Below, piece after piece: positions 55,393 through 64,000 of a stretch of DNA of 64,000 nt. The notes under the pieces were generated by a model. The model did not search any database. It was not told the origin of the DNA and worked only from the letters and a program-made list of their open reading frames with translations. Source of the stretch: Ornithinimicrobium sp. F0845 (GTDB taxonomy: Bacteria > Actinomycetota > Actinomycetes > Actinomycetales > Dermatophilaceae). The stretch lies in the NCBI RefSeq assembly GCF_023015765.1, contig NZ_JALKAL010000006.1:167717-231716 (forward strand), read 5' to 3'. The position numbers were made by a program, and so were the translations under genes. The stretch's first letter is position 1, and each line of letters opens with the position of its first letter.

Positions 55393-56196
55393 ATGAGCCG
55401 CCGCGAGCAGATCGAGACCAACCTGACGGCGGTGCGTGACCGGATCGCGCGGGCCTGCGCCGACGCCGGCCGCGACCCCGGCGACGTCACGCTCATCGTG
55501 ATCACCAAGTTCCACCCGGTCAGCGACATCGGGCACCTGGTCGACCTCGGCGTCACCGACATCGGCGAGAACCGCGACCAGGAGGCCGGCGCTAAGATCG
55601 CCGAGCTCGACGCCTCGACCCGAGCCGCGCTCACCGTGCACTTCGTCGGCCAGCTGCAGACCAACAAGGCCAAGCACGTCGTGCAGTATGCCGACTGCGT
55701 CCAGTCCGTGGACCGCGCCAAGCTGGTCGGGGCGCTCGACCGTGCCGTAGGCGCTCGGGTCATCGACCCGGCGGGCGAGCCGGGCGGACAAGGGCAGCAA
55801 AACCACTACGAAAATGCGGGATCGACCAGCGAAACCACTACGAAAATTTGGGGGCTCGACGTCCTCCTGCAGGTCGACCTCGGTGAGGGAGAGGACGCGG
55901 GGCGTGGCGGCATACTGCCGGCTGATCTGACCGCCCTGGCCGACCGGGTGGCCGACGCTGAGCACCTGCGGCTGCGCGGGCTGATGGCGGTGGCTCCGTT
56001 CGGGCTCGACGAGGCCGGCACCAGGGCCGCGTTCGCGCGGCTGGAAGACCTGGCTGCTGGGGTGCGTGAGGCCCATCCGGAGGCCACGATCCTGTCCGCG
56101 GGGATGAGCGGGGACCTGGAACTGGCCGTGGCCGCCGGCGCGACACACCTGCGTGTCGGCACGGCAATCCTGGGAGAACGGCCCGACCCCCGGTAG
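55393..56196 (+). CDS. yggS: PLP homeostasis protein (YggS/PROSC family) with a repeat-encoded insert
   Basis: 267 aa from ATG 55393. PLP-binding TIM-barrel: TLIVITKFHPVSDIGHLVDLGVTDIGENRDQEAGAKI with PLP Lys39, VHFVGQLQTNKAKHVVQYADCVQSVDR, then LRLRGLMAVAPFG and SAGMSGDLELAVAAGATHLRVGTAILGER. It binds PLP and keeps B6 and amino acid pools in balance. Residues about 123-153, between the strand ending SVDRAKLVGALDRAVG and LDVLLQVDLGE, are extra compared with the family and are largely coded by the 32-bp A-rich tandem repeat (QQNHYENAG, TSETTTK). The gene resumes the division cluster after a 22-kb block. Confidence 0.93.
   Translation: MSRREQIETNLTAVRDRIARACADAGRDPGDVTLIVITKFHPVSDIGHLVDLGVTDIGENRDQEAGAKIAELDASTRAALTVHFVGQLQTNKAKHVVQYADCVQSVDRAKLVGALDRAVGARVIDPAGEPGGQGQQNHYENAGSTSETTTKIWGLDVLLQVDLGEGEDAGRGGILPADLTALADRVADAEHLRLRGLMAVAPFGLDEAGTRAAFARLEDLAAGVREAHPEATILSAGMSGDLELAVAAGATHLRVGTAILGERPDPR
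55795..55858 (+). repeat. 32-bp A-rich tandem repeat, copies 3-4 (in yggS)
   Basis: Units with core CAGCRAAACCACTACGAAAA start at 55795 and 55827, 32 bp apart, as in rsmH. Both loci read the first unit as Q-(Q/R)-N-(H/P)-Y-E and the second as T-S-(E/K)-T-T-T-K, so the reading frame is the same in two unrelated genes. Confidence 0.85.
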
Positions 56197-56240
56197 CGTC
56201 GTGATCGACCACAAACGGACGCACCAAGGAGCTCACACAC

Positions 56241-56756
56241 ATGGCTGGGGCGCTGCGCAAGACCATGGAGTACCTCGGACTCGCCGAGACCGATGAGCGC
56301 TACGACGACTACGACTACGACGAGCCCGAGCGCGCGCCGGAGCGGGACAGCCGCCCCGTCGCGGAGCCCGAGCGTCCCCGCTCGGCTGAGGTGACCCAGC
56401 TGCCGCAGCGGAACAACGCCCCTGAGCAGACCAAGCGCACCCCCGTGGTACGCGTCGTCCGTGAGGCAGAGGTTGAGCCGATGAACCGCATCACCACCAT
56501 CCACCCGCGCACCTACAACGAGGCCAAGAACATCGGTGAGGCCTTCCGCGGCGGCATCCCGGTGATCATGAACCTCTCGGACATGGACGACGCCGACGCC
56601 AAGCGGATCGTGGACTTCGCCGCCGGCCTGGCCTTCGGGCTGCGCGGCTCGATCGAGCGGGTCACCAGCAAGGTCTTCCTGCTCTCGCCCTCGCACGTCG
56701 AGGTCGACGGTGCCGAGCCCGCCGCCCCCAAGCAGGCGCTGTTCAACCAGAGCTGA
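56241..56756 (+). CDS. sepF: Cell division protein SepF
   Basis: 171 aa from ATG 56241 after AAGGAG. The N-terminal amphipathic membrane-targeting helix ([15 protein letters not shown]) is followed by an acidic Tyr-rich linker ([13 protein letters not shown]) and the SepF core ([72 protein letters not shown], in pieces). It anchors FtsZ to the membrane by binding its C-terminal tail, which is intact at 32.5 kb. In actinobacteria lacking FtsA this is the main FtsZ anchor. Confidence 0.97.
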   Translation: MAGALRKTMEYLGLAETDERYDDYDYDEPERAPERDSRPVAEPERPRSAEVTQLPQRNNAPEQTKRTPVVRVVREAEVEPMNRITTIHPRTYNEAKNIGEAFRGGIPVIMNLSDMDDADAKRIVDFAAGLAFGLRGSIERVTSKVFLLSPSHVEVDGAEPAAPKQALFNQS

Positions 56757-56864
56757 CTCCCTGCGCTCCGCGCACGGCGTCGCCGGCCCACCCGGGTCGA
56801 CGGCGCCGTTCGTTTGCCGGAGCGCACCTAGACTGAGCGACGTGATGACGAGGAACGGCACTCG

Positions 56865-57149
56865 ATGATCGGCGACATTCTCTACTGGTTGCTGTCCCTG
56901 TACTTCCTCGTCCTGATCGTGCGGCTGATCCTGGACTGGGTGCAGGTCTTCTCCCGTGACTGGCGCCCGTCGGGGGTGCTGCTGATCGTCGCGGAGATCG
57001 TCTACAGCCTCACCGACCCGCCGATCCGGTTCCTGCGCCGGTTCATCCCGCCGCTGCGGCTGGGTGGTGTCGCGCTGGACCTGGCCTTCCTCGTCCTCAT
57101 CCTCGCGGTGAGCATCGGACGGGGCGTCGCGGCTAGCCTCCCGTTCTGA
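56865..57149 (+). CDS. YggT-family membrane protein
   Basis: 94 aa from ATG 56865. Two hydrophobic segments (ILYWLLSLYFLVLIVRLILDWVQVF and VALDLAFLVLILAVSIGRGV) flank the conserved loop VYSLTDPPIRFLRRFIPPLRLGG, the YggT signature. These proteins are linked by position with division and envelope genes and with sepF; the molecular role is not known. It lies between sepF and divIVA as in most actinobacteria. Confidence 0.92.
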   Translation: MIGDILYWLLSLYFLVLIVRLILDWVQVFSRDWRPSGVLLIVAEIVYSLTDPPIRFLRRFIPPLRLGGVALDLAFLVLILAVSIGRGVAASLPF

Positions 57150-57304
57150 GCCGGAGAGCTGGTCGGGGCTCCCGCTGGCCGGTGGGGCAGACCCGCCTCG
57201 TTGGGCTATGGTGAGGCCTGATATTGCAGTTGAGCTAGTGCCAAGTGGGTCCCGTGCGCCGTGAACGCGTGGGCTCACGCGGATCTCCAGAGCGAGGTGA
57301 ACCC

Positions 57305-58423
57305 ATGGCGTTGTCCCCCGAGGACGTCATCAAGAAGAGCTTCAGCGCAACCCACTTGCGGCGTGGCTACGACGAGACCCAGGTTGACGACTTCCTGGAC
57401 GAGGTTGTGGTCGAGCTCCGCCGGCTGCTGGCGGAGCAGGATGACCTGGTCGCCCAGCTGGACGACTGCCGCTCGGGTCAGTATGACGGGGACTACGCAG
57501 GCGGTGCCGCCGCCTTCGCCGGTGGTGCCGACGAGGCCCAGCTGGAGCAGATGCGTCGCGAGCGCGAGGAGCTCGTCGCCGAGCTCGACCGGCTGACCGG
57601 CGAGCTGGACACCCGGCGCACCGAGGCCGAGCAGGCCGAGGAGGACGCCAACCGGCGCGTCGAGGCTGCCCGTCTGAAGGCTGCCGAGGCCGAGTCGCAG
57701 GCCAACGAGGAGCTCCAGGGCCGCCTCCAGGGCGAGCTGCTCGAGCTCCAGCAGAAGGTCGAGTCGACCCGCAACGAGGCACAGTCCGCCGAGGGCCGCC
57801 TCGCCGAGCTCCGCCAGCAGGTGGCCCAGGCCGAGCAGGCCGCGCGCGAGGCAGAGCAGGCCGCCAGCGAGGCGGAGGGCCGTGCCACGGCTGCCGTGGC
57901 GACTGCTGCCCCTGCGGCCGCTGCGCCGGTCGCTGCCGCGGTCCCGGCCGAGGACCCGACCAAGATCATCGAGCTGGCCCAGCGGTTGCACGACCAGCAC
58001 GTGGCCGAGGGCGAGCAGACCAAGCAGCGCCTGGTCAACGAGGGCAACGAGTATCGCGACCGCGTCATCTCCGAGGCCGACGCCAAGGCCAACAACCTCA
58101 TCCGTGAGGGTCAGGAGAAGCACGACGAGCTGGTCGCGACCGGCCAGGCCGAGCACGACAAGCTGGTCAACGCAGGCCAGACCGAGCACGACCGCCTGGT
58201 CGGCGAGGGCGGTCAGCAGCGCGACAGGCTGATCGGCGAGGCCGAGACCAAGCGCTCCAACATCCTCAGCGACCTGGAGTCCAGACAGTCGAGCCTGTCC
58301 ACCAAGATCGAGGAGCTCAAGACCTTCGAGGGCGACTACCGCGCCAAGCTCAAGGGCTACCTCAGCGACCAGATCGACTTCCTGGACCGCAACAACGACG
58401 GCATCGACGACCGCCTGCAGTGA
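57305..58423 (+). CDS. divIVA: DivIVA/Wag31 polar growth and division scaffold
   Basis: 372 aa from ATG 57305 (GAGGTGA upstream). The N-terminal lipid-binding domain (LSPEDVIKKSFSATHLRRGYDETQVDDFLDEVVVELRRLL) is canonical. Coiled coils extend over about residues 90-205 and 235-370, broken by an Ala/Pro linker (ATAAVATAAPAAAAPVAAAVPAEDP). The C-terminal coil contains a repeating E-H/R-D-(K/R)-L pattern (GQAEHDKLVNAGQTEHDRLVGEGGQQRDRL). It localises to negatively curved membrane at poles and septa and recruits wall synthesis. It is longer than mycobacterial Wag31 (about 260 aa). Confidence 0.96.
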   Translation: MALSPEDVIKKSFSATHLRRGYDETQVDDFLDEVVVELRRLLAEQDDLVAQLDDCRSGQYDGDYAGGAAAFAGGADEAQLEQMRREREELVAELDRLTGELDTRRTEAEQAEEDANRRVEAARLKAAEAESQANEELQGRLQGELLELQQKVESTRNEAQSAEGRLAELRQQVAQAEQAAREAEQAASEAEGRATAAVATAAPAAAAPVAAAVPAEDPTKIIELAQRLHDQHVAEGEQTKQRLVNEGNEYRDRVISEADAKANNLIREGQEKHDELVATGQAEHDKLVNAGQTEHDRLVGEGGQQRDRLIGEAETKRSNILSDLESRQSSLSTKIEELKTFEGDYRAKLKGYLSDQIDFLDRNNDGIDDRLQ

Positions 58424-58455
58424 CCCCGGTCGGCGGGCCCGACCTCAGCACTCCA

Positions 58456-58500
58456 CCCGACCCCCGCGCCCGGCACGACCGGCGCGGGGGTCGGGCGTTT
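58456..58500 (+). terminator. Strong intrinsic terminator after divIVA
   Basis: A perfect 15-bp stem, CCCGACCCCCGCGCC (58456-58470) with its complement at 58481-58495, and a 10-nt loop, followed by CGTTT. It is the best intrinsic terminator in the window and closes the yggS-divIVA transcript. Confidence 0.9.
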
Positions 58501-58615
58501 CGACACGCGACACCCTGAGTTCACTCACAGGCTTGTGATTCACCCCCGGACGACCTATCCTTCGGCGCACCATCCAGAACGGGGTGGCGTCGCACACTCA
58601 CACGCAAGGGGTCGC

Positions 58616-59284
58616 ATGGCAGGCAAGAGTGGCGCCCAGACCGCAGTCGACGAGACGACCGCGTCAGCACCGCGCACGACCACGGCACGCACGTCGGCCG
58701 CCAAGAAGCAGACGGCCAAGAAGTCGTCCGCCACGTCAACGGCCAAGAAGTCGTCCGCCACGTCAACGGCCAAGAAGCCGGCCGCGAAGAAGGCGGCCGC
58801 CAAGAAGGCGGCCGCCAAGAAGCCGGCGGCGGAGAAGGCCACCGCGACGAAGGCCGCGAGCACCCCCCGCAAGACCACCAAGGCAGGCGCGACCCAGCTG
58901 CCGGTCCTCGAGAAGGAGGACCCGTGGACAGCGGAGGAGCTGACCGAGGTGCGCGTCGAGCTGGAGGCGGACCGCTCCCGGCTGCAGGCCGAGGTCGACG
59001 AGGCCGAGGCAGACCTCGCCGAGCTGATGCGCGACAGCGGGGAGGGGTCCGGTGACGACCAGGCAGACGCCGGCGCCGCTACGTGGGAGAGGGAGCACGA
59101 GCTGTCCCTCACCAACAACGCCAAGGAGCTGCTCGAGCAGATCGAGCACGCCCTCGAGCGGATCGACGAGGGCACCTACGGCGTGTGCGAGTCCTGCGGC
59201 AACCCCATCGGCAAGATGCGGCTCCAGGCATTCCCCCGTGCGACCCTATGTCTGACATGCAAGCAGAAGCAGGAGCGCCGCTGA
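58616..59284 (+). CDS. DksA/TraR-family zinc-finger protein with histone-like N-terminus
   Basis: 222 aa from ATG 58616 (AAGGGG upstream). The N-terminal 100 residues are Lys/Ala/Thr-rich (AKKSSATSTAKKPAAKKAA), with a 27-bp DNA duplication near 58726-58779. The DksA part follows: a coiled coil (WTAEELTEVRVELEADRSRLQAEVDEAEADLAELM), EQIEHALERIDEGTYGVCESCGNPIG and the zinc ligands CESC and CLTC near the C-terminus. It probably binds the RNA polymerase secondary channel; the basic extension may bind nucleic acid. Its 3' end overlaps the predicted lspA start. Confidence 0.88.
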   Translation: MAGKSGAQTAVDETTASAPRTTTARTSAAKKQTAKKSSATSTAKKSSATSTAKKPAAKKAAAKKAAAKKPAAEKATATKAASTPRKTTKAGATQLPVLEKEDPWTAEELTEVRVELEADRSRLQAEVDEAEADLAELMRDSGEGSGDDQADAGAATWEREHELSLTNNAKELLEQIEHALERIDEGTYGVCESCGNPIGKMRLQAFPRATLCLTCKQKQERR

Positions 59285-60111
59285 GGTCCCGGGCCGGGGC
59301 CGACGCCACCGACTCCACCACCGTCCGGCCGCACCGACGCTCCCTGTTCTGGATCGTGCTGGCGATCGCCGCAGCCTGGGTGACGACCGACCAGATCACC
59401 AAGAACCTCGCCGAGACCCACCTGTCCGACGGCTCGACGATCCCGCTGGTCGGGGAGCTGCTCCAGCTGCATCTCACCTACAACCCCGGCGCGGCGTTCT
59501 CGATGGGCACCGGCTCCACCGGACTGCTCACGATCCTGGCCGTGACGGTCTGTGTCGTGATCGTCTGGAACGCCCGCCGCCTGGGCAGTATGCCGTGGGC
59601 CGTGGGCCTCGGGCTGCTCCTCGGGGGGGCCCTGGGGAACCTGACGGACCGGCTCACGCGCGAGCCAGGCTTCGGCAAGGGCCACGTCGTGGACTTCCTG
59701 ATGCTGCCGAACTTCCCGATCTTCAACGTCGCCGACATCGGGATCACGTCGGCGGCGGTGCTGATCGGTCTCCTTGCCGTCCTGGGCATCAACCCGGACG
59801 GGAGCCGTGCGTCCGACGAGAAGAAGGCCGCCGCGGACGACGCCGCCGTCGCGGACGACGCCGCCGCGGACGCCGCCGTCGCGGACGAGGCCCGAGCCGA
59901 GACTGTGGACAACACCCCTGCCGGGACGGTGGACGAGGCCGGAGCTACGCACCCGCCGGACGAGACACCGGCCGCCGGCACCGACCCGGCACCCGTCACC
60001 GACCCGGCACCCGTCACCGACCCGGCACCCGGCACCGACCCGACCCCAGAGCCCGGTGAGGTGCCGGGCGACGGCCGCGATCGGCATACTGACGCAGGGC
60101 CCTCCGCGTGA
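59248..60111 (+). CDS. lspA: Signal peptidase II (lipoprotein signal peptidase)
   Basis: 287 aa from ATG 59248, inside the end of the dksA-like gene; ATG 59257 is equally possible and neither has a strong ribosome site. Four membrane segments ([70 protein letters not shown]). The catalytic Asp pair lies in [10 protein letters not shown] and FNVADIG. After residue 185 there is a 100-residue Asp/Ala/Pro tail with VTDPAP repeats, unusual for LspA, which normally ends soon after the last membrane segment. It cleaves lipoprotein precursors such as the META protein downstream. Confidence 0.92.
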   Translation: MSDMQAEAGAPLRSRAGADATDSTTVRPHRRSLFWIVLAIAAAWVTTDQITKNLAETHLSDGSTIPLVGELLQLHLTYNPGAAFSMGTGSTGLLTILAVTVCVVIVWNARRLGSMPWAVGLGLLLGGALGNLTDRLTREPGFGKGHVVDFLMLPNFPIFNVADIGITSAAVLIGLLAVLGINPDGSRASDEKKAAADDAAVADDAAADAAVADEARAETVDNTPAGTVDEAGATHPPDETPAAGTDPAPVTDPAPVTDPAPGTDPTPEPGEVPGDGRDRHTDAGPSA

Positions 60112-61037
60112 CGGACAGCCGCACGGTCAACGTGCCCGACGGGCTCGAGGGGGAGCGGGTCGACGCGGGCCTGGCCAGGCTGCTCGGTCTGTCACGCAGT
60201 CGCGTGGCCGACCTGGCTGGCGACGGGCACATCACGATCAGCGGGCGGACCGTCGGCAAGTCCGACCGGCTGCAGGCCGGTGACTGGGTCGAGGTCGTGC
60301 TCCCCGCGGTGCGCGAGCCCGAGGAGCTCCAGGTGCGCGCCGAGCCGGTCGATGGCCTGCGCATCGTGCACGACGACACCGAGATCGTGGTCGTGGACAA
60401 GCCGGCCTTCGTCGCCGCCCATCCCAGCGTGGGCTGGAGCGGGCCCACGGTGCTCGGGGGGCTGGCCGCGGCGGGCTATCGCATCTCGACCTCCGGCGTC
60501 CCCGAGCGACAGGGCATCGTGCAGCGTCTCGACGTCGGCACCAGCGGCCTGATGGTCGTGGCCAAGTCCGAGCGCGCCTACACCGTCCTCAAGCAGGCCT
60601 TCCGTGACCGGGTCGTCGACAAGACCTACCACACGCTGGTGCAGGGCCTGCCCGACCCGCACGAGGGCACGATCGACGCGCCGATCGGACGCCACCCGGG
60701 CCACGACTACCGGTTCGCCGTGCGCACCGACGGCCGCCACTCGATCACGCACTACGAGCTGCTCGAGGCGCACCGGCGCGCCAGCCTGCTGCAGGTTCAC
60801 CTGGAGACCGGACGCACGCACCAGATCCGCGTGCACTTCTCGGCGCTGCGCCACCCGTGCTGCGGCGACCTGACCTACGGCGCGGACCCCAAGCTGGCTG
60901 CCGAGCTCGGGCTGCAGCGCCAGTGGCTGCACTCGGTCAAGCTGGGTTTCGAGCACCCGGGCAGTGGTGACTACGTGAGCTTCGACAGTCCCTACCCCAG
61001 CGATCTGGCCGAAGCACTGGACAAGATCGCCTCCTGA
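60108..61037 (+). CDS. RluA/RluD-family 23S rRNA pseudouridine synthase
   Basis: 309 aa, GTG overlapping the lspA stop by 4 nt. An S4 RNA-binding domain ([42 protein letters not shown], in pieces) is followed by the catalytic domain with the RLD motif ([21 protein letters not shown]; catalytic Asp) and [21 protein letters not shown]. The lspA-rluD order is very common in actinobacteria and firmicutes. Most probably the RluD-like enzyme of 23S rRNA helix 69, though the exact target cannot be read from sequence. Confidence 0.94.
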   Translation: MTDSRTVNVPDGLEGERVDAGLARLLGLSRSRVADLAGDGHITISGRTVGKSDRLQAGDWVEVVLPAVREPEELQVRAEPVDGLRIVHDDTEIVVVDKPAFVAAHPSVGWSGPTVLGGLAAAGYRISTSGVPERQGIVQRLDVGTSGLMVVAKSERAYTVLKQAFRDRVVDKTYHTLVQGLPDPHEGTIDAPIGRHPGHDYRFAVRTDGRHSITHYELLEAHRRASLLQVHLETGRTHQIRVHFSALRHPCCGDLTYGADPKLAAELGLQRQWLHSVKLGFEHPGSGDYVSFDSPYPSDLAEALDKIAS

Positions 61038-61055
61038 CGGAAGGCTGCTCCTGTG

Positions 61056-61949
61056 ATGCAGATCCGCAGGGGGCGCCCCCACACTCGCAGCCGTTCAGCA
61101 GCCTGGGCGGTTCCCGCCCTCGCCGGCGTGGTCCTGCTGGGCCTGTCCGCCTGCGCCATCGAGTCAGGTGGGCCCGGCCTGTCGCCGGATGAGGTCGGTG
61201 ATGACAGCACCGACACCGCTGCCGACACTCCCAGCCTGGACGACCGCACCTTCGTATCCACGTCCGTCACCGGCCACGACCTGGTCGCCGGCTCGGTCGT
61301 GCGGATGACCTTCGAGGCCGGTCAACTCAGCGTCCAGGCCGGCTGCAACACCATGATCGGTGAGTATGCCGTGGAGCAGGGCACCCTGCAGGTCGCCTCG
61401 CTCGCGCAGACCCAGATGGCCTGCGCACCCGAGCTGATGGCGCAGGACGAGTGGCTCGCCGGGTTCCTCGAGGGTGGTCCGGAGCTCCGCGGGATCGCTG
61501 ACCGCATCATCCTCACCGGCGGGGACGTCGAGCTGGAGCTGACCGACCGCGTGGTCGCCGAGCCCGACCTCGCCCTGGCGGGCCCGACCTGGGTGCTCGA
61601 CACCTCCTACACCGACACCGCCACCACGAACATCCGGGGCATGGAGAACGCCTCACTCGTCTTCGAGGGCGGCAACGTCCAGCTGGACACCGGGTGCAAC
61701 ACCGGCGGGGGCAGCTACACCCTCGAGGGAGACACCCTGACCCTCGGCCCGCTGCGGCTGACCCTGATGGCGTGCGAGGGCACCACGATGGAGATCGAGC
61801 AGCTCATGACGGCGGTGCTCAACCAGCAGGACCTGACCGCGGAGGTCAAGGCGTCCACGCTGAAGCTGACGGCCCCCGATGGCACCGCCCTGGGATTTGT
61901 CGCCGAGTCCGGCGCCGGCTCGGACACCGAGGCGACGACGGCGCCCTGA
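61056..61949 (+). CDS. Lipoprotein with two META (HslJ-like) domains
   Basis: 297 aa from ATG 61056 (GTG 61053 possible). A signal peptide ends in the lipobox LSAC (VVLLGLSACAIESGG), so it should be lipidated and cut by the nearby LspA. Two META domains follow: residues about 50-165 (FVSTSVTGHDL, QAGCNTMIGEYAVEQGTLQVASLAQTQMAC) and about 170-280 (TWVLDTSYTD, DTGCNTGGGSYTLEGDTLTLGPLRLTLMAC). The paired CNT and MAC cysteines may form disulfides. META proteins are linked to heat and envelope stress; function unproven. Confidence 0.88.
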   Translation: MQIRRGRPHTRSRSAAWAVPALAGVVLLGLSACAIESGGPGLSPDEVGDDSTDTAADTPSLDDRTFVSTSVTGHDLVAGSVVRMTFEAGQLSVQAGCNTMIGEYAVEQGTLQVASLAQTQMACAPELMAQDEWLAGFLEGGPELRGIADRIILTGGDVELELTDRVVAEPDLALAGPTWVLDTSYTDTATTNIRGMENASLVFEGGNVQLDTGCNTGGGSYTLEGDTLTLGPLRLTLMACEGTTMEIEQLMTAVLNQQDLTAEVKASTLKLTAPDGTALGFVAESGAGSDTEATTAP

Positions 61950-62025
61950 GCGAGCGGCCACACGTGCTCTGACCTGCACTGATAGGCGGCGGTAGACCAA
62001 CCCACCACCGGTGCTTGTCCCGGAG

Positions 62026-62055
62026 TTGGTTGCACCACCGCAGGGGTGCTAGAGT
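62026..62055 (+). promoter_or_regulatory. rrn promoter P1
   Basis: TTGGTT (62026-62031), 18-bp spacer, TAGAGT (62050-62055). Same spacing and similar hexamers as P2, 112 bp downstream. Confidence 0.6.
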
Positions 62056-62137
62056 TGTCTCTCGCCGCTGCAGCTCAGGCTGAGCGGCACCCTCGTCGAA
62101 GGACCTGGCCAGGGCGCACTCGGAGAGTGCAGCCGAT

Positions 62138-62167
62138 TTGGACAAGCGACACCGACAGGGATAGACT
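62138..62167 (+). promoter_or_regulatory. rrn promoter P2
   Basis: TTGGAC (62138-62143), 18-bp spacer, TAGACT (62162-62167). It lies about 300 bp upstream of mature 16S. Confidence 0.65.
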
Positions 62168-62464
62168 GAACAGGTTGCCCCAAACGCCTTGCCGGCCAAA
62201 AGCTGGTGTGGTGGTTGGTGTGTGTCCGATCTTTGAGAACTCAACAGCGTGTCAGTAATCGATGCCAATTTTTCCCGTCCTGGGGCATGGTGCATGCGTT
62301 TTGTGTGTGGTGTGTTCTGGTGGCGAGATTTTCTTTGAATTGATGGATATGAGTCAGCGATGGCTTGTTCTGTCGGCTAGTGATTGTGCCCTTCTTTGGG
62401 TCATTTTTTCCTGACTGGTCTGTTGCTGCTTTGTGTGGTGATGGGGTTGGTTGGGTGTGTGATT

Positions 62465-63993
<1,529 letters not shown>

Positions 63994-64000
63994 AGCAACA

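Larger units (their letters stand above)
61950..62464 (+). other. rRNA operon promoter and leader region
   Basis: 515 bp without a protein gene. The first part carries two promoters (listed separately). The part from about 62220 to 62464 is much lower in GC, as usual for rRNA leaders, and includes CTTTGAGAACTCAACAGCGTG (62231-62250), a boxA-like leader segment widely conserved in actinobacterial rrn operons. The leader probably pairs with sequence after 16S for RNase III cutting, which lies outside the window. Confidence 0.75.

Noticed and set aside
55795..55858. CRISPR-like array because of a regular 32-bp period
   Set aside because: Only two units per locus, no unique spacers of constant length, lies inside open coding frames and no cas genes are near.

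Overview
The window is high-GC actinobacterial DNA (about 70% GC by eye). The gene set (mraZ-to-divIVA division cluster, SepF, Wag31/DivIVA, a lysine/alanine-rich RpoD, an F420-type luciferase-fold oxidoreductase, DUF222-HNH and ECF42 sigma factors) and the 16S rRNA gene at the right end point to Actinomycetota, most likely Micrococcales close to Intrasporangiaceae/Ornithinimicrobiaceae. The family assignment is inference.

Layout. 0-9.4 kb: a Tyr/Gly/Gln-repeat membrane protein, an EcsC-like protein, a DUF4192 protein, a universal stress protein, an ECF42-type sigma factor with two YCII/DGPF partners, and a redox two-component pair (receiver-thioredoxin-reductase-like fusion plus a cyclic-nucleotide-domain histidine kinase). 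9.4-12.7 kb: hemerythrin protein, the principal sigma factor RpoD, and a single-repeat cell-wall-binding protein convergent with it. 13.1-17.7 kb: a leftward MoxR / DUF58 / transglutaminase operon. 18.0-32.5 kb: the division and cell wall (dcw) operon mraZ-rsmH-ftsL-ftsI-murF-mraY-murD-ftsW-murG-murC-ftsQ-ftsZ, followed by pgeF. Most genes in it overlap or abut. murE, usually between ftsI and murF, is absent.

33.5-55.3 kb is an accessory block that separates pgeF from yggS, which normally follow each other. It holds an LLM oxidoreductase; a lower-GC patch with ung, a BrnT/BrnA-like toxin-antitoxin pair, small membrane or PH-domain proteins and a frameshifted SRPBCC gene; a GntR-controlled CoA-transferase divergent from a hydantoinase A/B plus isochorismatase-fold amidase operon; two SigE-family sigma factor/membrane partner pairs around a DUF222-HNH gene with an SOS-like box; a duplicated carbinolamine-dehydratase/VOC protein; and a second ECF42/YCII pair. 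No integrase, transposase or tRNA was recognised.

55.4-61.9 kb resumes the division region: yggS, sepF, yggT, divIVA, a strong terminator, then dksA/traR-like, lspA, rluD and a META-domain lipoprotein. The window ends with a twin-promoter rRNA leader and a complete 16S rRNA gene.

The main unexplained signals are: (i) an octamer, GGCATACT/AGTATGCC, present 21 times in both orientations; (ii) a 32-bp tandem A-rich repeat found in the same reading frame inside rsmH and inside yggS; (iii) DnaA-box-like clusters, one at the ftsW/murG junction; (iv) a three-palindrome control region in front of the hydantoinase operon; and (v) the split of the division cluster.
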